From Daphnia pulex (lineage: Eukaryota; Arthropoda; Branchiopoda; Diplostraca; Daphniidae), in contig NC_060028.1 of the NCBI RefSeq assembly GCF_021134715.1, forward strand, positions 10,577,482-10,641,481: a stretch of DNA of 64,000 bases, given 5' to 3'. Made by a program: the position numbers and the translations under genes. Within the stretch, counting starts at the first letter, position 1, and each line of letters starts with the position of its first letter. Below, one piece after another: positions 34,372 to 46,740 of this stretch. The notes below the pieces were generated by a model. The model made no database searches. It was given only the letters and a program-made list of their open reading frames with translations, and was not told the origin of the DNA.

Positions 34372-37300
34372 TCGGATGTGATTTGTGTCTTTTTTGTTTG
34401 TGTTTATGTGTGTGTGTGTGTGTGTTCCATGAAACATTTCTTTTTGGCTGCATGCTTGTGACTTGACACATATATTTTTCTATACATATTATACATAAAC
34501 TATTAAATGGACACTTTGAATACATTGATTTTACAAGTTGCCGGCGTTAGATTGAATTCGAAAAAAGGCATGGGACCTTTAATGGACCGTGTGCCCAGGT
34601 TTACGGCGGATCGTAAAGGGCGATAGGCCTTTTTTGATTTGTGTAGAAGCCTCAGGCTGCTAAGAAATACTCGAATTTCTATACGTAAGTTGGACATAAT
34701 TCATTTTGTTCAAGAACAATTATCATAAGCAATGAACAGGAAGTTGTTTTAAGGAAGTAAAATAATGCAAATGACCAACCCGAAAAAATGTTGAGTGTAA
34801 ATCCCATTCATTTTGATTGGATTCCTTCTATAAATGCATAGAATTTCATTGAACCTTAAAAAAAGAAAGGTGTATACACATCTACCTGTCTAGAGGTATA
34901 TAAGAAAAATTTTTCTTCTTTTTTGAATTGGCTGGTTAATGGCATCGTGGCGGCTCAGAGAGAGAGACCTTGCTAGCGGCGTAGTTTGATGGTGCACGGG
35001 TTTGATGGTTACGCGGGATTGAGTCTTGCCGGAAGCGTTATAAGGTTCTCTCTCTCTTTTCTGACGCTTTTTATCCCGTCTTCTTCTTCTTCTCTCCTTC
35101 TGATATTCCAGGTGTGTAGAGTCAAATTCATGCATACGTAACTAACGAAAAGATGCGCGCGGCATTTTGTCAAAGAATTTGGCAAATGTTTTTATTTCAT
35201 TAAGAATTTTAAAAATTGTAAATTGGAATGTATAAAGAATTTCATAAAATTGTATTGTTTTAATTTATCATCCGTGAAAAGTGACGTCACTGTAGCGTCT
35301 GCTTTTAATTGAATGTATTTTATAGAGAGAGGGTGAATGAAGATGCGACATTATTAGTACCTGCCAGCTGTTACCATGACGACGCTTCGAGGCGTCGTCC
35401 CCCCTCCTCTTCTGTCTATACGGGCGTCTATATCGATCGATGCCTCGTGCCGGGATCTTTTTTTTGCGCTTTGGTAGTGGCTGGCCTACATCATTGAACG
35501 GAACCATCGTGCGAAACAAATGTCCGGCACCCCCGTCAAGATCGTAAAAAATAGAAAAATTTCGGGGGACATTTTTATGAGTTTATGGTCACAGCCATTG
35601 ATGGGCTTCGCGGCTCCCGTTTCAGCACAGGTCAACACACTTGATTGCTTTACGCATTTTAAAAATCCATTTCGGCAATTTCGGGTTTCGCCTTTCACAG
35701 AGCTGCAATTAGAGTATCATCATCCCTATGTTTAACCGTAAGCCAGTTTTATAATATCAAGTCATCCGTATGTAAAACAATACCGATTTCAAGCAGACGA
35801 AAATGGCTAATAATAATCAAGTAGTCACGTAGTCTGCATGTAATTTATCCAGATTCATCCAACTATTTTCATTTGAAACGTGTCTAAAATCAATAGATAT
35901 CAAAGTTAAAAGCTCTATTTTACTACTGTAAAATGTTCTACAATGATTGAATATTAAGTACAGGAGAAAAATCGTGATTGTAGTCTAATCAGATCGTGAT
36001 TATTTGACTTTTGTGAAAGGAACAAAAAAGAAATTCGAAAATTTGTAGACGAAAAATGCGCCGTGAATTTCAGGCAAAAGTTATAAAATTACTACACGAC
36101 AACAAGTAATTTGGCGGCCTTATTCGTAACAAGTTTTGATATCAATTTGACAAAGAATTTACAGACCAGACTCCCAACCTTTTCTGTCTGTCCTCGATCA
36201 ACAATAATAAATAACAAAATCTTTTCAAGGACGTCGGCGTGAGACACAGTTTCTCGGATCACGTGATCTTCTTCACGTGCAGACTGCAATGCAAATTTTG
36301 CCACATCCCCTAGGCAACCGACCAACACGTAAAAAAAAATAATATCGTGCAGATATCTTTCCCGCGAATAACACGTCGTTCATCATGTAATGGCTACCGG
36401 GTTGACGGGTTTAGAGATTGTTGTTTCTTTTTCTCTCAAATATGTTTAACTAGTTGTTTTACAAATTACAACAGCATGTTGGTAAACATGTCTTACTTTT
36501 TGTACACCTTCTTTTGCTAATGGTTACCTAATGAGTTAATTATCCAAGAGCAAGACGACTTGACTGGTAAGAGTAATGACGACTCTAGACGCCGAAAAAC
36601 TGAAAATGACGACCGAAAAACAGTAAAATGGCGACTTAATTCTCGATTTCAAGTGAAAATAAAGGTACCAAAAGATTGGCAAAAATATTTCCAACCTTCC
36701 TGTCGAATTCAATTTTAAGAATATTGTAATGCTTTGACGTAATTTACAATTACGTGTTAAGATAAAATGGCCGCCATGCTGACTCGTCTGGATAAATGTC
36801 GGCAGAAAAACAGTTCGAAAGACCATTTAAAATTCGATTTCAAGACTAAAATATATGACAAACACGTTGCTTGTGTTATGATCTATCGTTTGGTATCAAT
36901 GATTCTGCGGCAATATGGAGCTGAAACGTTTAATCAGCGTTTATTACGTTGGCATCATCGAATGATCTCCGTTCTGGCTATGGGTGAATTCAAGCTCGAC
37001 CAAAACAGTCGCCTTTCAACTGCTCACAATAGCTATTACATTTATTTATTTCGGCCATCAAATACTACCATCGCACTCGCCGTAAAATACACTATCGTCT
37101 CATACTAATTGATTTATCATAAGAAGAGATTAAAAGGGCTTAATTCCGCGACGAAAGAGGATGGAAATGAGAGCTTTGTCAGGTTGAAAAGCATCCTGTT
37201 TCGGGTGCGGCCGAGAAACAACACAGAGAATGTTCTTGCAGCAAGATGGCGACCAAAAGCACGTGATCATACGTTGACCAATGAGAACTCGGGATTTGGG

Positions 37301-38697
37301 GAGGGAGGCGGGCCTTGCAGTCGTAGCATCGACCGGCTACATGTTCCATCAGTCGCCGCCAGGGACGGCCAGAGTTCGGTTCGTTCCGTTTTTCGTGGTC
37401 GTTCGTTGTGTGCTGTGTGTGTAAATGTAAGGCACAGCGCCCTCGTTAAGGAAAAAAAGAGTTTTATATTTTTATATATCATTCATTGTGTGTGTGTCCA
37501 TTTAAGGGAAAATTTCCAACTGAAACAAAGGATATTATAAAACCGACTTTGTGTGTCGCAGGTAAGAGCCTCTGAAAATATTTTTGCATTCCGTCGTGCG
37601 TATGGTTATTTTGATAAAACGTGAGCAGAGTTGTGTGTGTGTGTGTAAGGCTAGAAAGAGTGTTGTACTGTTATGTGCGTGTGTGTGTGTGTCTGCACTG
37701 GTGGGGAATGAATAGGAAGTGAATTGGGGGAGGGGAACGAAAGGGAGGGGGAGGGAGAGGAGAAAGAGAAGGGAGCCACACAGACAGTCCTATGTGTGTG
37801 TGTTGCCGTCGTGGAAATATATATATATATTTAAACGGGAAAATGTGTCTTGCGTGTTGGGGAGATGGCGTCTCGACGTCGTCGTCGTTCGGTTCCTTTT
37901 TTCTGCTCAGAAAAGAATTTCGTATTTAAAAAATTTATCCTGAAATTTCGCCAACATTTCGAAAGAAAGTTATTCTTGGGATACTGAAAAATAAAAATGT
38001 TAACCAAAAGAAGAAGAAGACGGGCAGGACTAAATTTGAATAAGAAAAACCTTTTGGGTGTGTGTACATTCCTTGGAGGAGGAGGAGGAGAGGGTCGGTT
38101 GATGCCTCGGGGTAAAAAGGCGTCGTCACGTGACCCGGCGTGAGAAACGAGACACACGTGTATGCATGTGTTTTTTTACTCGACTAGACGATGTCGAGTC
38201 TGGTCTTTTCTTGTCGTTTATCACGATAACCTATTCACCTCGTAACGTCACTCATTCGTCCGATAATACTTTGAGCAGCAGTAGAAATCGTTCATCGATG
38301 GGAAAATTGTTCAAGTGGTTATTTATCAGTTAGTGGTTGTCAATAGACTGCGTGATTCACGCAAGTTCCAGAGGTCAAAAATTGACTTGGTAATATGATC
38401 AAAACGAAAACAAATCGCTTATCTCGCTCTCTGGTTTAAAAGCTTTAAATGTTAAAGAAAGAAATGTGTAAAATCATCAGCTTTTAACATGGATGTTGGA
38501 AACAATCGACGTCATTATCCATCATCGTCTCTGTGGACAATTGAAAAGAATTAAAAAGTTTTCCTTTGATGTTTTTAAGGTGGCACAACGGATGACAACA
38601 ACAATCGACCATGAATGGCCATTGAAAGAAGTAAATAATCTACCACTTTCCCCTAAGCTGAATAGAGAAAAACGTACAAGATAAGTCAACAACAACA
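34372..38697. other. Intergenic region between the two PCGF genes
   Basis: Starts with the 3' UTR of paralog A, including a (gt)10-like run near 34409 and ATTAAA at 34502. Holds (ag)n and (tct)n runs near 34960-35100. Around 37320-37561 a CpG-rich block with ttcggttcgttcc strings ends GTCGCAG|gtaaga at 37561, a plausible 5' UTR exon of paralog B, whose ATG is 1.1 kb downstream. atggc/gccat strings (Pho/YY1 core) at 36628, 36767, 36773 and 37246 fall upstream of it. A 113-codon open frame at 36767-37108 shows no domain. Confidence 0.45.
37320..37561 (+). promoter_or_regulatory. Putative promoter and 5' UTR exon of PCGF paralog B
   Basis: CpG-rich compared with surroundings, initiator-like sequence, and a strong donor gtaaga after GTCGCAG at 37561. 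Assignment to paralog B rests on position and strand only. Confidence 0.4.
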
Positions 38698-41600
38698 ATG
38701 GAATCTTCCAAGACGTTGCCGCTGAGTCGACTCCAGTCGAATTTGACGTGCTCAATCTGCCAGGGCTACCTGATCGACGCCACTACCATCACCGAGTGCA
38801 TGCACACCTGTGAGTACTCCACCGACACAAGTAGTTGTTGTGTACTAGTAGCCCCATAATTATCCGGCCATTATCTACGCGTCATTATGTTGTTGTTGAA
38901 GTCATCGGTCTTTGTCTTGGTTCTTTTTTGCTTCATCTGCGGGTCTTCTTATATATTAATTTTTATGACATAACTTATAATTTAAATTACAGTTTGCAAG
39001 TCCTGTTTGCTGCAACGCGTCGAGAGTGGCAGAACATTTTGTCCTCGTTGCGGAGTTCAACTGCAACGATCCCGACTGGGAGAGCAACTAAAGTTGGATC
39101 ACGCCGTTCAGGCGTTGGTCTACACGGCTGTTCCCGGTCTCTGGCACGAAGAACAGCGCAGGCGCAAGCACTTTGTGGATCACCATCCTTTGTGTATGTA
39201 TTCGAAATGTACCTATTTTCGATCAAACATTTCTTCTTCTCCCGGGGATGAAGATGTGCGCCTAGTGTGTGCATTCATCTACTCTCTTCCATCTTAAACC
39301 CCCGTCAACTGTGGTTACATGCCGACTTGATGGATGTTTTACAACAAGAACCCAACCGCGCCCCATGTAACGTTAAAAAGCACAAGTCTCTTTTTTCCTT
39401 CCCCCCTCCCTTTTTTTCGCATCCGTCCAATGGATGTGTACCGGCCAAGGAATATTCTTTATCTCTCTCCGGTTTCTATGAGCTCGAAATCAGCAGGGGG
39501 TTGTCTCCCTTTCATCTCTCCCCCACTGTCGATTGACGCCCCCCTCTTTTCAATGTGATTCATCTTCCATCGATTCGGGATTTCTCCATTCCCAGGAATG
39601 TCTATTGGACCCGATTGCGTGATTCACAATCAAGTTAATTTAGTTTATAAAAATATAGTCTAACGATAGTCTAACGCATTTCTCGTGTCATTGAGTTTCC
39701 CCCGGCATCACACAGTAAACTGTTTTTAATCAAATATTTCTTTATCCGGTAGTACCAGTACTACTACGCTTAATGGGTTCCCTTTTGCTTCTTCCCGCCC
39801 GGTGGCGGCTCCCGTTATCGGCACGAGCACACGTTGTGCATGCACAATTACTGGTTACGATTTCACGTTTCGTCAAACTAGCACACCGTCAAAAGAAAGA
39901 ATTTATACGAAAAACCAGTTTTACTTTTTTGTTTCCACTATCAACACGTTTTTATTTTTGCATGTCGTGAAAGAGATGTGTAAAAATAGTGTATACAGTA
40001 TGTTTAACTTGATGGAATTTTTGGTTGTAGCGACTACGGTGGCCCCGCCACTGCAACATCCAACCTGCTTCTCGCCTGCCGATCCAATCTCCCTCTCGCT
40101 CGACTTCATACCTCAGTAAGTTTTTCTTTCCCCCAACAAAAATTTGGGGTTTCTTGGTTGTAACCTCTGTCTTTTTAATCTGCCTCAACAGGTCGCGCGA
40201 CGAGGGTCTCAACCTGAAAGGTCCAAATTCACCTCAGGTATAGTTACTTTGGTTTCCCCCCTTGAAAGGAAGAAAAATAAAAGCGTTTTTATGAGGTTCC
40301 TAGTCATTGGATCAAATTTCTTTTTCCTTTTTACAGAGTATTGGTAGGCGTTTCTTCCGCTGTCCGGCTGCTGTAGCTGTTCACCATTTTCAGAAGCTGC
40401 TCAGCCTCAAATTCGAACTTCCGCCTCAGTATGCGGTAAGAACTTTCATTTGAAATTAACCTTGTGCTGTGGAAATCCAGATTGAAATCGTATGTTTTTG
40501 TTTGATAGGTGGAAATCCATTGCGGGGGAGAGAAACTGGCTTCTGCTTTGCGGTTGATGGATGTCGCCTACATAACGGGTTGGACTCAGGTAGGTCTTGA
40601 GTGATTTTCCTTTCAAAGTCAAACTGAAACTGTCAAAACTTGCCATCGATTACCTTTTCCACATATTTGGTAATCTGTCATTGTCAGTCGCTCGTTTCAC
40701 ATTAGCCTACGGCCGCGAATATCTTGAAACATTCCACCCAGCCAATTAAAGTGTAATGTCAACTCATTCATCACTTTAATTAGGAGGAGCCTCTACGTCT
40801 CGAGTACAAAATCGTCAAACATCAACCTGGAAAATTGACGGCAGTAGTCGCTTGCACTGGAAGCACCGCCAACAACATCACTCAGTCCCGCCGGTGTCAG
40901 AGTAGAACGTCGTCGACGGAAACGGGTGGGAAATCTACCGGAGGTGTTAAGCGTTCATCCGCCCCTCCGCCTTCATCTCCACCCAAACAGCAACGATTGT
41001 CTATTTCCATTAAACGGACTGCATTGCGTGCCAATCAACTGGAGGATTCGCCTCTGGAATCTGACGTGATTCATCCGGTACATCACCGGTCATCCAAGAA
41101 ATCTAATTTGGATTCGTCAATTCCCGTCGAGTCGAGTCCTTCCAGCAAGAAACGCGGACGGAAGAAGAAGCGTCGAAAGCGCAAGACGATGGAATTGGTT
41201 CCGATCATAGAGCCTCTGCATCCTCTCAAAGTCAAAATTGTCGAGAGGATCAAATCGCCGGAATACTCTACTTGGTCGCGACCCAATGGTGTCGAGCTAC
41301 TTGTTCAAGCCGCTGAATTGGCTTCTCGTCAAAATCCTACTCCACCCCCGGAAGGGGATAAACTGGAAGTTCCTAATGCAACCAAATGTCCACCACCACC
41401 TCCATTGCTTCCTATATCCGATCCCATCACCAGCAGCAACAGCGATTCCGTCAACAACAACAGCAAACCTACCGCCCCGGAAATTCCCAAAGTAATTGAA
41501 CAAGATTCGCCACAGTTGACGGTGGTGGTGGCTGAAGATGACGTTGAAGACGAAGGCAAGTTGATTATTGTCGACGAAGTGAATTTGAACGGCAGTAACA

Positions 41601-42121
41601 GCAACGGAAGAGATTCCGGGATGGATAACGACGAAGAAGAAGAGGAAGATGACTCGGCTGGCGCCCTGGATCTGTCCTCAAAATCAACTCGAACTTGTCC
41701 TCCGGAAGAGTCTAACAACAAATCACCGAGAGAGCCGAGCCCAAAACCTCCGGCATCTCCGCAATTCGTCCAGCAGCGATCCACCGCACTTCATTCAATC
41801 ACGGACAGTTTAGCTCAGAGACAGCATCAAAGACTCATCCAGCAGCAGCAACATCACCATCGCCATCATCATCACCGTCGTCTACCTACCCCGATACATC
41901 ATCCGGAAGCGATGAGAAATTTGGTCACGTTGTCGCAAACTGCGTCATTGGTTCCGCCGCATCCTCAGCAAGTGGCCACTCAGCGTCTCATCGTGGCGTC
42001 GTACATGCATCAGTTTGCAGCTGCTGCAGCCGCCAGAGCTGCTTCCGCACCTCTGCGTCCTCCTAAACCCCCTCAGCCAAGTTTATCCATGTCTAACGGG
42101 TTGTTACGACGTCCGTTTTGA
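38698..42121 (+). CDS. Polycomb RING-finger protein (Psc/Su(z)2-like), paralog B
   Basis: Second PCGF gene in tandem. Seven coding exons: 38698-38809, 38993-39193, 40031-40115, 40192-40237, 40337-40435, 40509-40589, 40784-42121; 653 aa. The RING reads [20 protein letters not shown] then FCKSC, CPRC; linker [83 protein letters not shown]. The second exon end was set at 39193 (not 39191) because only that donor keeps frame into DPISLSL. The final exon is a 446-codon disordered tail: basic [14 protein letters not shown], an acidic [18 protein letters not shown] stretch, a His-rich run and an Ala-rich run. Intron phases at the RING (T|TT TGC) and RAWUL match paralog A, proving common descent. AATAAA at 42496. 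Confidence 0.93.
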
Positions 42122-43268
42122 AATTCTGATATTCGCTTTTTCTTTGTTTCTTGGCACCGCCGCCCTTTCGTATTCATAAAACTAATTTGCGTGTTTGCCT
42201 ATTAATTCGGAAAATGTACATGAAACCTTAAGATTTCATCACTTTTTCTGTAAGAGTGTATTGTTAGGTTTAACTCTTTAATTTATCAATCCGCTGTATA
42301 AATTGCTGTAGAGAAATATGATTCAAGTGTGATTATATTAATTTTTTTGCTTCGGAGGTTGTTGTTGTCTCGCTATGACGTAACGTTTCCACGTTTTACT
42401 CTCTAAAGTGTGTTTTTGTTTTGGCTCTGTTTTTCTGTTCCTTTTTAAGTGTTGTTTTTATACGGAAGACATGCTAATACCAAAAAATGTTGCGAAATAA
42501 ATGGTTATGACGTCACCACTTTTTACTATTGTGCGCGTTCTCATCGATCATTATGACACAGTGCGTTGCCATTGGTTAGGGGGTGGAGTCAGGGGCCCCT
42601 TCCTGTGGGTGGGGTCGAAAGGAGAGACCCAATCGGGCGAAATGGGGTCGACAGACTAGAGGTTGCATTGCTTCTCGTTGAAAGTTCTCTTTCTCTGAAT
42701 TACTTTTCAAAAGTGAATTAACTTTTCGTGAAATTATTAGACTTGGAATTGAGTATTCCAGTGCTTTCAAGTGGCCGCATTTGTCCTATTTAGTATTTAC
42801 TTTGTCTAGCAGACACTCTATAAATTGAACAGGATTGAAGGTTTAAAAGATGGATTATTAGTACTAGGGCGAAGAATACAATCAAGATATTTTGGGACGT
42901 TTAATTCGATTTTCCCCTGCAAGTCCCCAATATGAATTTCAATTTAGATCATCCTTGCGTCCCACGGATGCATCTGACGTCCGTCGCACAGTGCGGGTAA
43001 TTGAATGGACTATTATAGGAAGAGTTTTTTATGGTCAAAAAGGGAGAGGGGGGAAAGCATTATTTGAACTCTTATATATTATGAGTGGTATTGAGGAGTG
43101 GCGCGCGTACCGAGAGGGGGTTTCTATGGTAACCGGACCACTCAAGTACGTTGTTTTTTTCAAGTTGGGGGTAGTTGGAATGTTGTTCAAAGAACGCGCT
43201 CCTTTTTATTCCACTAAAAGCTCATTACCTGCCATCTAGCGGCGATTACAAAATGTTCTCAAGGACTT
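42122..43268. other. Spacer after PCGF paralog B
   Basis: 3' UTR with AATAAA at 42496-42501, then a GC-richer block (42565-42640) with gccattggtt and gtgggtggggt promoter-type boxes. The motif gccatctagcggcg at 43231-43244 sits just before the duplicated ZUP1 promoter. No gene supported. Confidence 0.45.
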
Positions 43269-43838
43269 ATCATTCATTACATAAGAATTTCAGTAAACTT
43301 GAATAAACGGAAGAAATTATAACTGACTCTACTTGCACTTAATTAAAAAGAATTTTTAAAAATTTCATTGATTGAGAATTTTACAAATTTTTTCTTCTGC
43401 TTGGACTTTCACAACGCTGTTGCAGATGCAGACGATGTTGAGTGTTTCCCAGTTTGTTTACAATTTTGATCTGGTGACTGGTGTGAAAGTAGCGGGAGCT
43501 AATTTGTTACATATATAGCTAATTAAGACCATTCTATTAAAAATGAGCTCCGATGAATCATTCATTACATAAGAATTTCAGTAAACTTGAATAAACGGAA
43601 GAAATTATAACTGACTCTACTTGCACTTAATTAAAAAGAATTTTTAAAAATTTCATTGATTGAGAATTTTACAAATTTTTTCTTCTGCTTGGACTTTCAC
43701 AACGCTGTTGCAGACGATGTTGAGTGTTTCCCAGTTTGTTTACAATTTTGATCTGGTGACTGGTGTGAAAGTAGCGGGAGCTAATTTGTTACATATATAG
43801 CTAATTAAGACCATTCTATTAAAAATGAGCTCCGATGA
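43269..43838 (+). repeat. Tandem duplication (288 + 282 bp) of the ZUP1 promoter and start
   Basis: Copy 1 43269-43556 and copy 2 43557-43838 are almost identical; copy 2 lacks 6 bp (gcagatgcagacg versus gcagacg). Each copy ends with aaaaATGAGCTCCGATGAA, so both carry the start codon and first five codons. Only copy 2 continues into the gene; copy 1's ATG runs into the next repeat. Confidence 0.95.
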
Positions 43839-45935
43839 AGATTGTATTATAATATCTAGTCGCAGTTCTGCAACCACTTCTGACCAAAACAAAATTATTT
43901 CCAGTAGTTTACAAAAATTCACTTGTCCTATGTGCTCTCAAACTAGTGAAGAACTCAGTGAAATTGAAGCTCATATCGAGAATGAACACCTGGTAAATTA
44001 ACACTGAAGTTACAAAATTTTAGTATAGTAATTCAGAATCATTTTGCTCTAGGGGCATGAAGGACAAAGCTCGGGAGATCAAATAAACTCCTTTCGGATG
44101 GATCATGCTTGTCCACTGTGCAGTGAAATATTTAAAGATTCTTCTCTACTTGAATCTCACTTTCATGTAGAACATGACATGTTTATTAATGATGTAAATA
44201 TTTCATATCCTTTATTATCCATGCTCCTAGATAAATCCTGCGTATGAAATCTCTTGTAACAACTGAAGATTAAAACTGTAACAATTATACCAATTTCCTT
44301 TTCACTTTTCAGGCTGCAGCTGCTAGATTCTCTTGTCCCGTCTGTTTATCAAATGAGTTCTCCTCTGAAGAAGTACTTGCACAGCATGTCAATCAGCACT
44401 TTTCAAATGAATGTGTTCCACCACTTGGTATATATCCAATTTGAAATTATTCTTATTTCTTTGCTTTAATCTATTACACTGTGTTTCCCTTTTCTAAACG
44501 ATATCCTTCAGACGACGATGGACAGCTTGCACGAAAATTAGAGGAGCAAGAACGAGAATTGATGCAAAAGAAGGAACGCGAGGATTTCAAGCGACTTCAA
44601 TCTCTTCACGGCTTTGATCAAGGGAGAAATATGAATCGACAAAGTGATGCAACTCTGTTACAATCTGTTAAAAGAGGAAATATGTCCGCGGTTGATTATC
44701 ACGAGAAGCGCATTATGCTTAAAATGTCTGAGAAGATTGGTGTTGACGATGGTTCATCAGCTACTCGAGGTGCAGCGCAAGCAAAAATGATTATCTCTGA
44801 CATTTTCAACTTTTTCTGTAAACAGATATAACATCTCACATAAGAAGATTTGCTACAACGCAGAACATTCACATGTGTAGCGATATTGACCACTATGCAG
44901 CTTCATTTGGAGATTCTGGCTGGGGCTGTGGATATCGGTAATTCTATCAGTTTATTAATTACAGTGGCACAGTTAATTCTACATTTGTTTAATTAATTGC
45001 ATAGGAACCTTCAAATGCTACTCAGTGCCCTTCTTCGCCATCCGCAATGCGCCGAACGATTGACAACGTTATGTCCTTCGACGTCATCGACTTTAGGCAA
45101 TTCAATTCAAGTCCCATCCATCACTCGACTTCAATCTGCGATAGAAGAAGCCTGGAAGTTGGGATTTGACCAACAAGTAAGAATGCAAGAGCACTTTATT
45201 TACTTATGCAACCCTTTAATTTCAACATTTTTACATTGTTGTAATAAAGGGGTGTCAACAACTCGGTGGCAAGCTCTATGGTACATGTAAATGGATTGGC
45301 GCAACAGAAATTGCAACACTTTTGGCTTCTTGTCATATTCGGTAAGCTGTAAATATTTCTTTTTGATAAAACAGATCATTAATGACAATGTTTTTATCAA
45401 GTTACCGTTTAATAGATTTTCATCGACCTACTTCTGATGACGGTAAACAACATCCGGCCTTATTCGATTGGGTGAAACAGTACTTTCAAGAACCGTCAGA
45501 ATTTAAACCACCGCTTTACTTCCAACACCAAGGTATGGACAATAATTTTTAGTTATGTTGGCTTGTCTGATTTGTGTGTGATGCGTAAATTTTCAGGACA
45601 CAGCCGCACGATTATTGGCATTGACGAAGGGAAACAGGGAAAACTGCGTTTACTTATTCTTGATCCAAGTCATAAAAGCGATCAAATGCGTCAGTTGACA
45701 AACACTTCTGATTCGACTAAATCTAACGCTACTGCAAAGAAAATATGGGTTCCTATGACCTCTCTAAAATCCAGGCAATATCAAATTGTTTGTGTGAACG
45801 GTGGCTTCGTTGACAGCGATCGAGAGTTCATAGTAAGTTGTTAATGTTTTATGAATTTATTATGTAAACGATTCCTGACCTTTTGTTTCATTTCTACAGC
45901 AAAGTAAATTGATCCGTTCCACTCGTATTCCTTAA
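43825..45935 (+). CDS. ZUP1: ZUP1/ZUFSP, K63-specific deubiquitinase
   Basis: Cysteine protease of the UFSP-fold that cleaves long K63-linked ubiquitin chains; linked to genome stability. Ten exons: 43825-43992, 44053-44193, 44313-44427, 44512-44769, 44826-44937, 45005-45176, 45250-45341, 45402-45532, 45597-45832, 45900-45935; 486 aa. Three N-terminal C2H2-like fingers (FTCPMCSQTSEELSEIEAHI; CPLCSEIFKDSSLLESHFHV; CPVCLSNEFSSEEVLAQHVN), a charged helical middle (REDFKRLQSLHGFDQGR, the ubiquitin-binding helix region in human), then the protease: SFGDSGWGCGYRNLQMLLSA with Cys262, GHSRTIIGIDE with His398, LLILDPSH with Asp419. The catalytic set is complete. The 56 bp intron after exon 4 is confirmed by frame. 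Start duplicated upstream. Confidence 0.93.
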
Positions 45936-46740
45936 TGTTTTGAGAAAATTGATTTAGAAAATTAAGGTACGCAATTTATTGTTACATCTATGTGCCTACA
46001 AAATTCTTCCTCTATGCACTTGTACCGTACCGCATTCATATAAAATATTTTGTCCAAAATTGAGTTTCATCGTCTTGTCACATTTTGCAACGAAGTTTTG
46101 TTAATATTAAATTATTACATGGAGTAGTAAATAGCACTTGTATTTCCTTATTTATAAAAAGTAACGTCACACGGCACTTGTTCAATAAGATTAGAATCTA
46201 TTGCTGTAAATTGACTGCTAATGGAGTTAATCGGCCTGTGTAAATGTGGGTATACATACTATCTCAAGACACCGAAACACATGAACATAAAGAATTCTAG
46301 AAACTGAGTAAACTTTATGAAGAGATGGAGAAAGTGTTAATTTAAAAATTCAAAGAAAGCGCGGGATGAAAAAACAGACCATGCTGCCATCTAGCGGCCT
46401 TTGTTGTGATTCAAAAAGAAGATGTGAAATTCGTTTTATAAATGAATAACAATAACAAATAATAAGTAATCTGGTAAGATATAATCTTTTTTTGCTTAAA
46501 TCTCTGCTAATAAAATATAATAATAATTAATTACTACATTTTCACAATTCATTTAAATAGGACGGCAACGTATTTTGTGTGCCTATATTCCCATTTCCCA
46601 TCCTCCTACGTGACTGGAACAACAAAAACAGGTTTGACGTTTTGATTTTGATACCTTGCCCTTAGGCAGCTGTCACTTGATGCATAAATGTGAGAGTTCA
46701 ACCGGTTTTATCTTCAGTGAGTAAGCTCAGAGAGGATGAC
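45936..46740. other. Spacer between ZUP1 and JAK
   Basis: AT-rich. The motif gctgccatctagcggcc at 46383-46399 lies 340 bp before the JAK start. A tatcttcag acceptor at about 46717 could receive a 5' UTR intron. No gene seen. Confidence 0.5.

Noticed and set aside
35520-35735. 71-codon open frame starting MSGTPVKIV
   Set aside because: No recognised motif, an antisense frame of equal length overlaps it, and nothing else supports coding.
36767-37108. 113-codon open frame between the PCGF genes
   Set aside because: No domain, no splice context, overlaps the presumed regulatory region; single start with Met by chance in an aaaatggc site.
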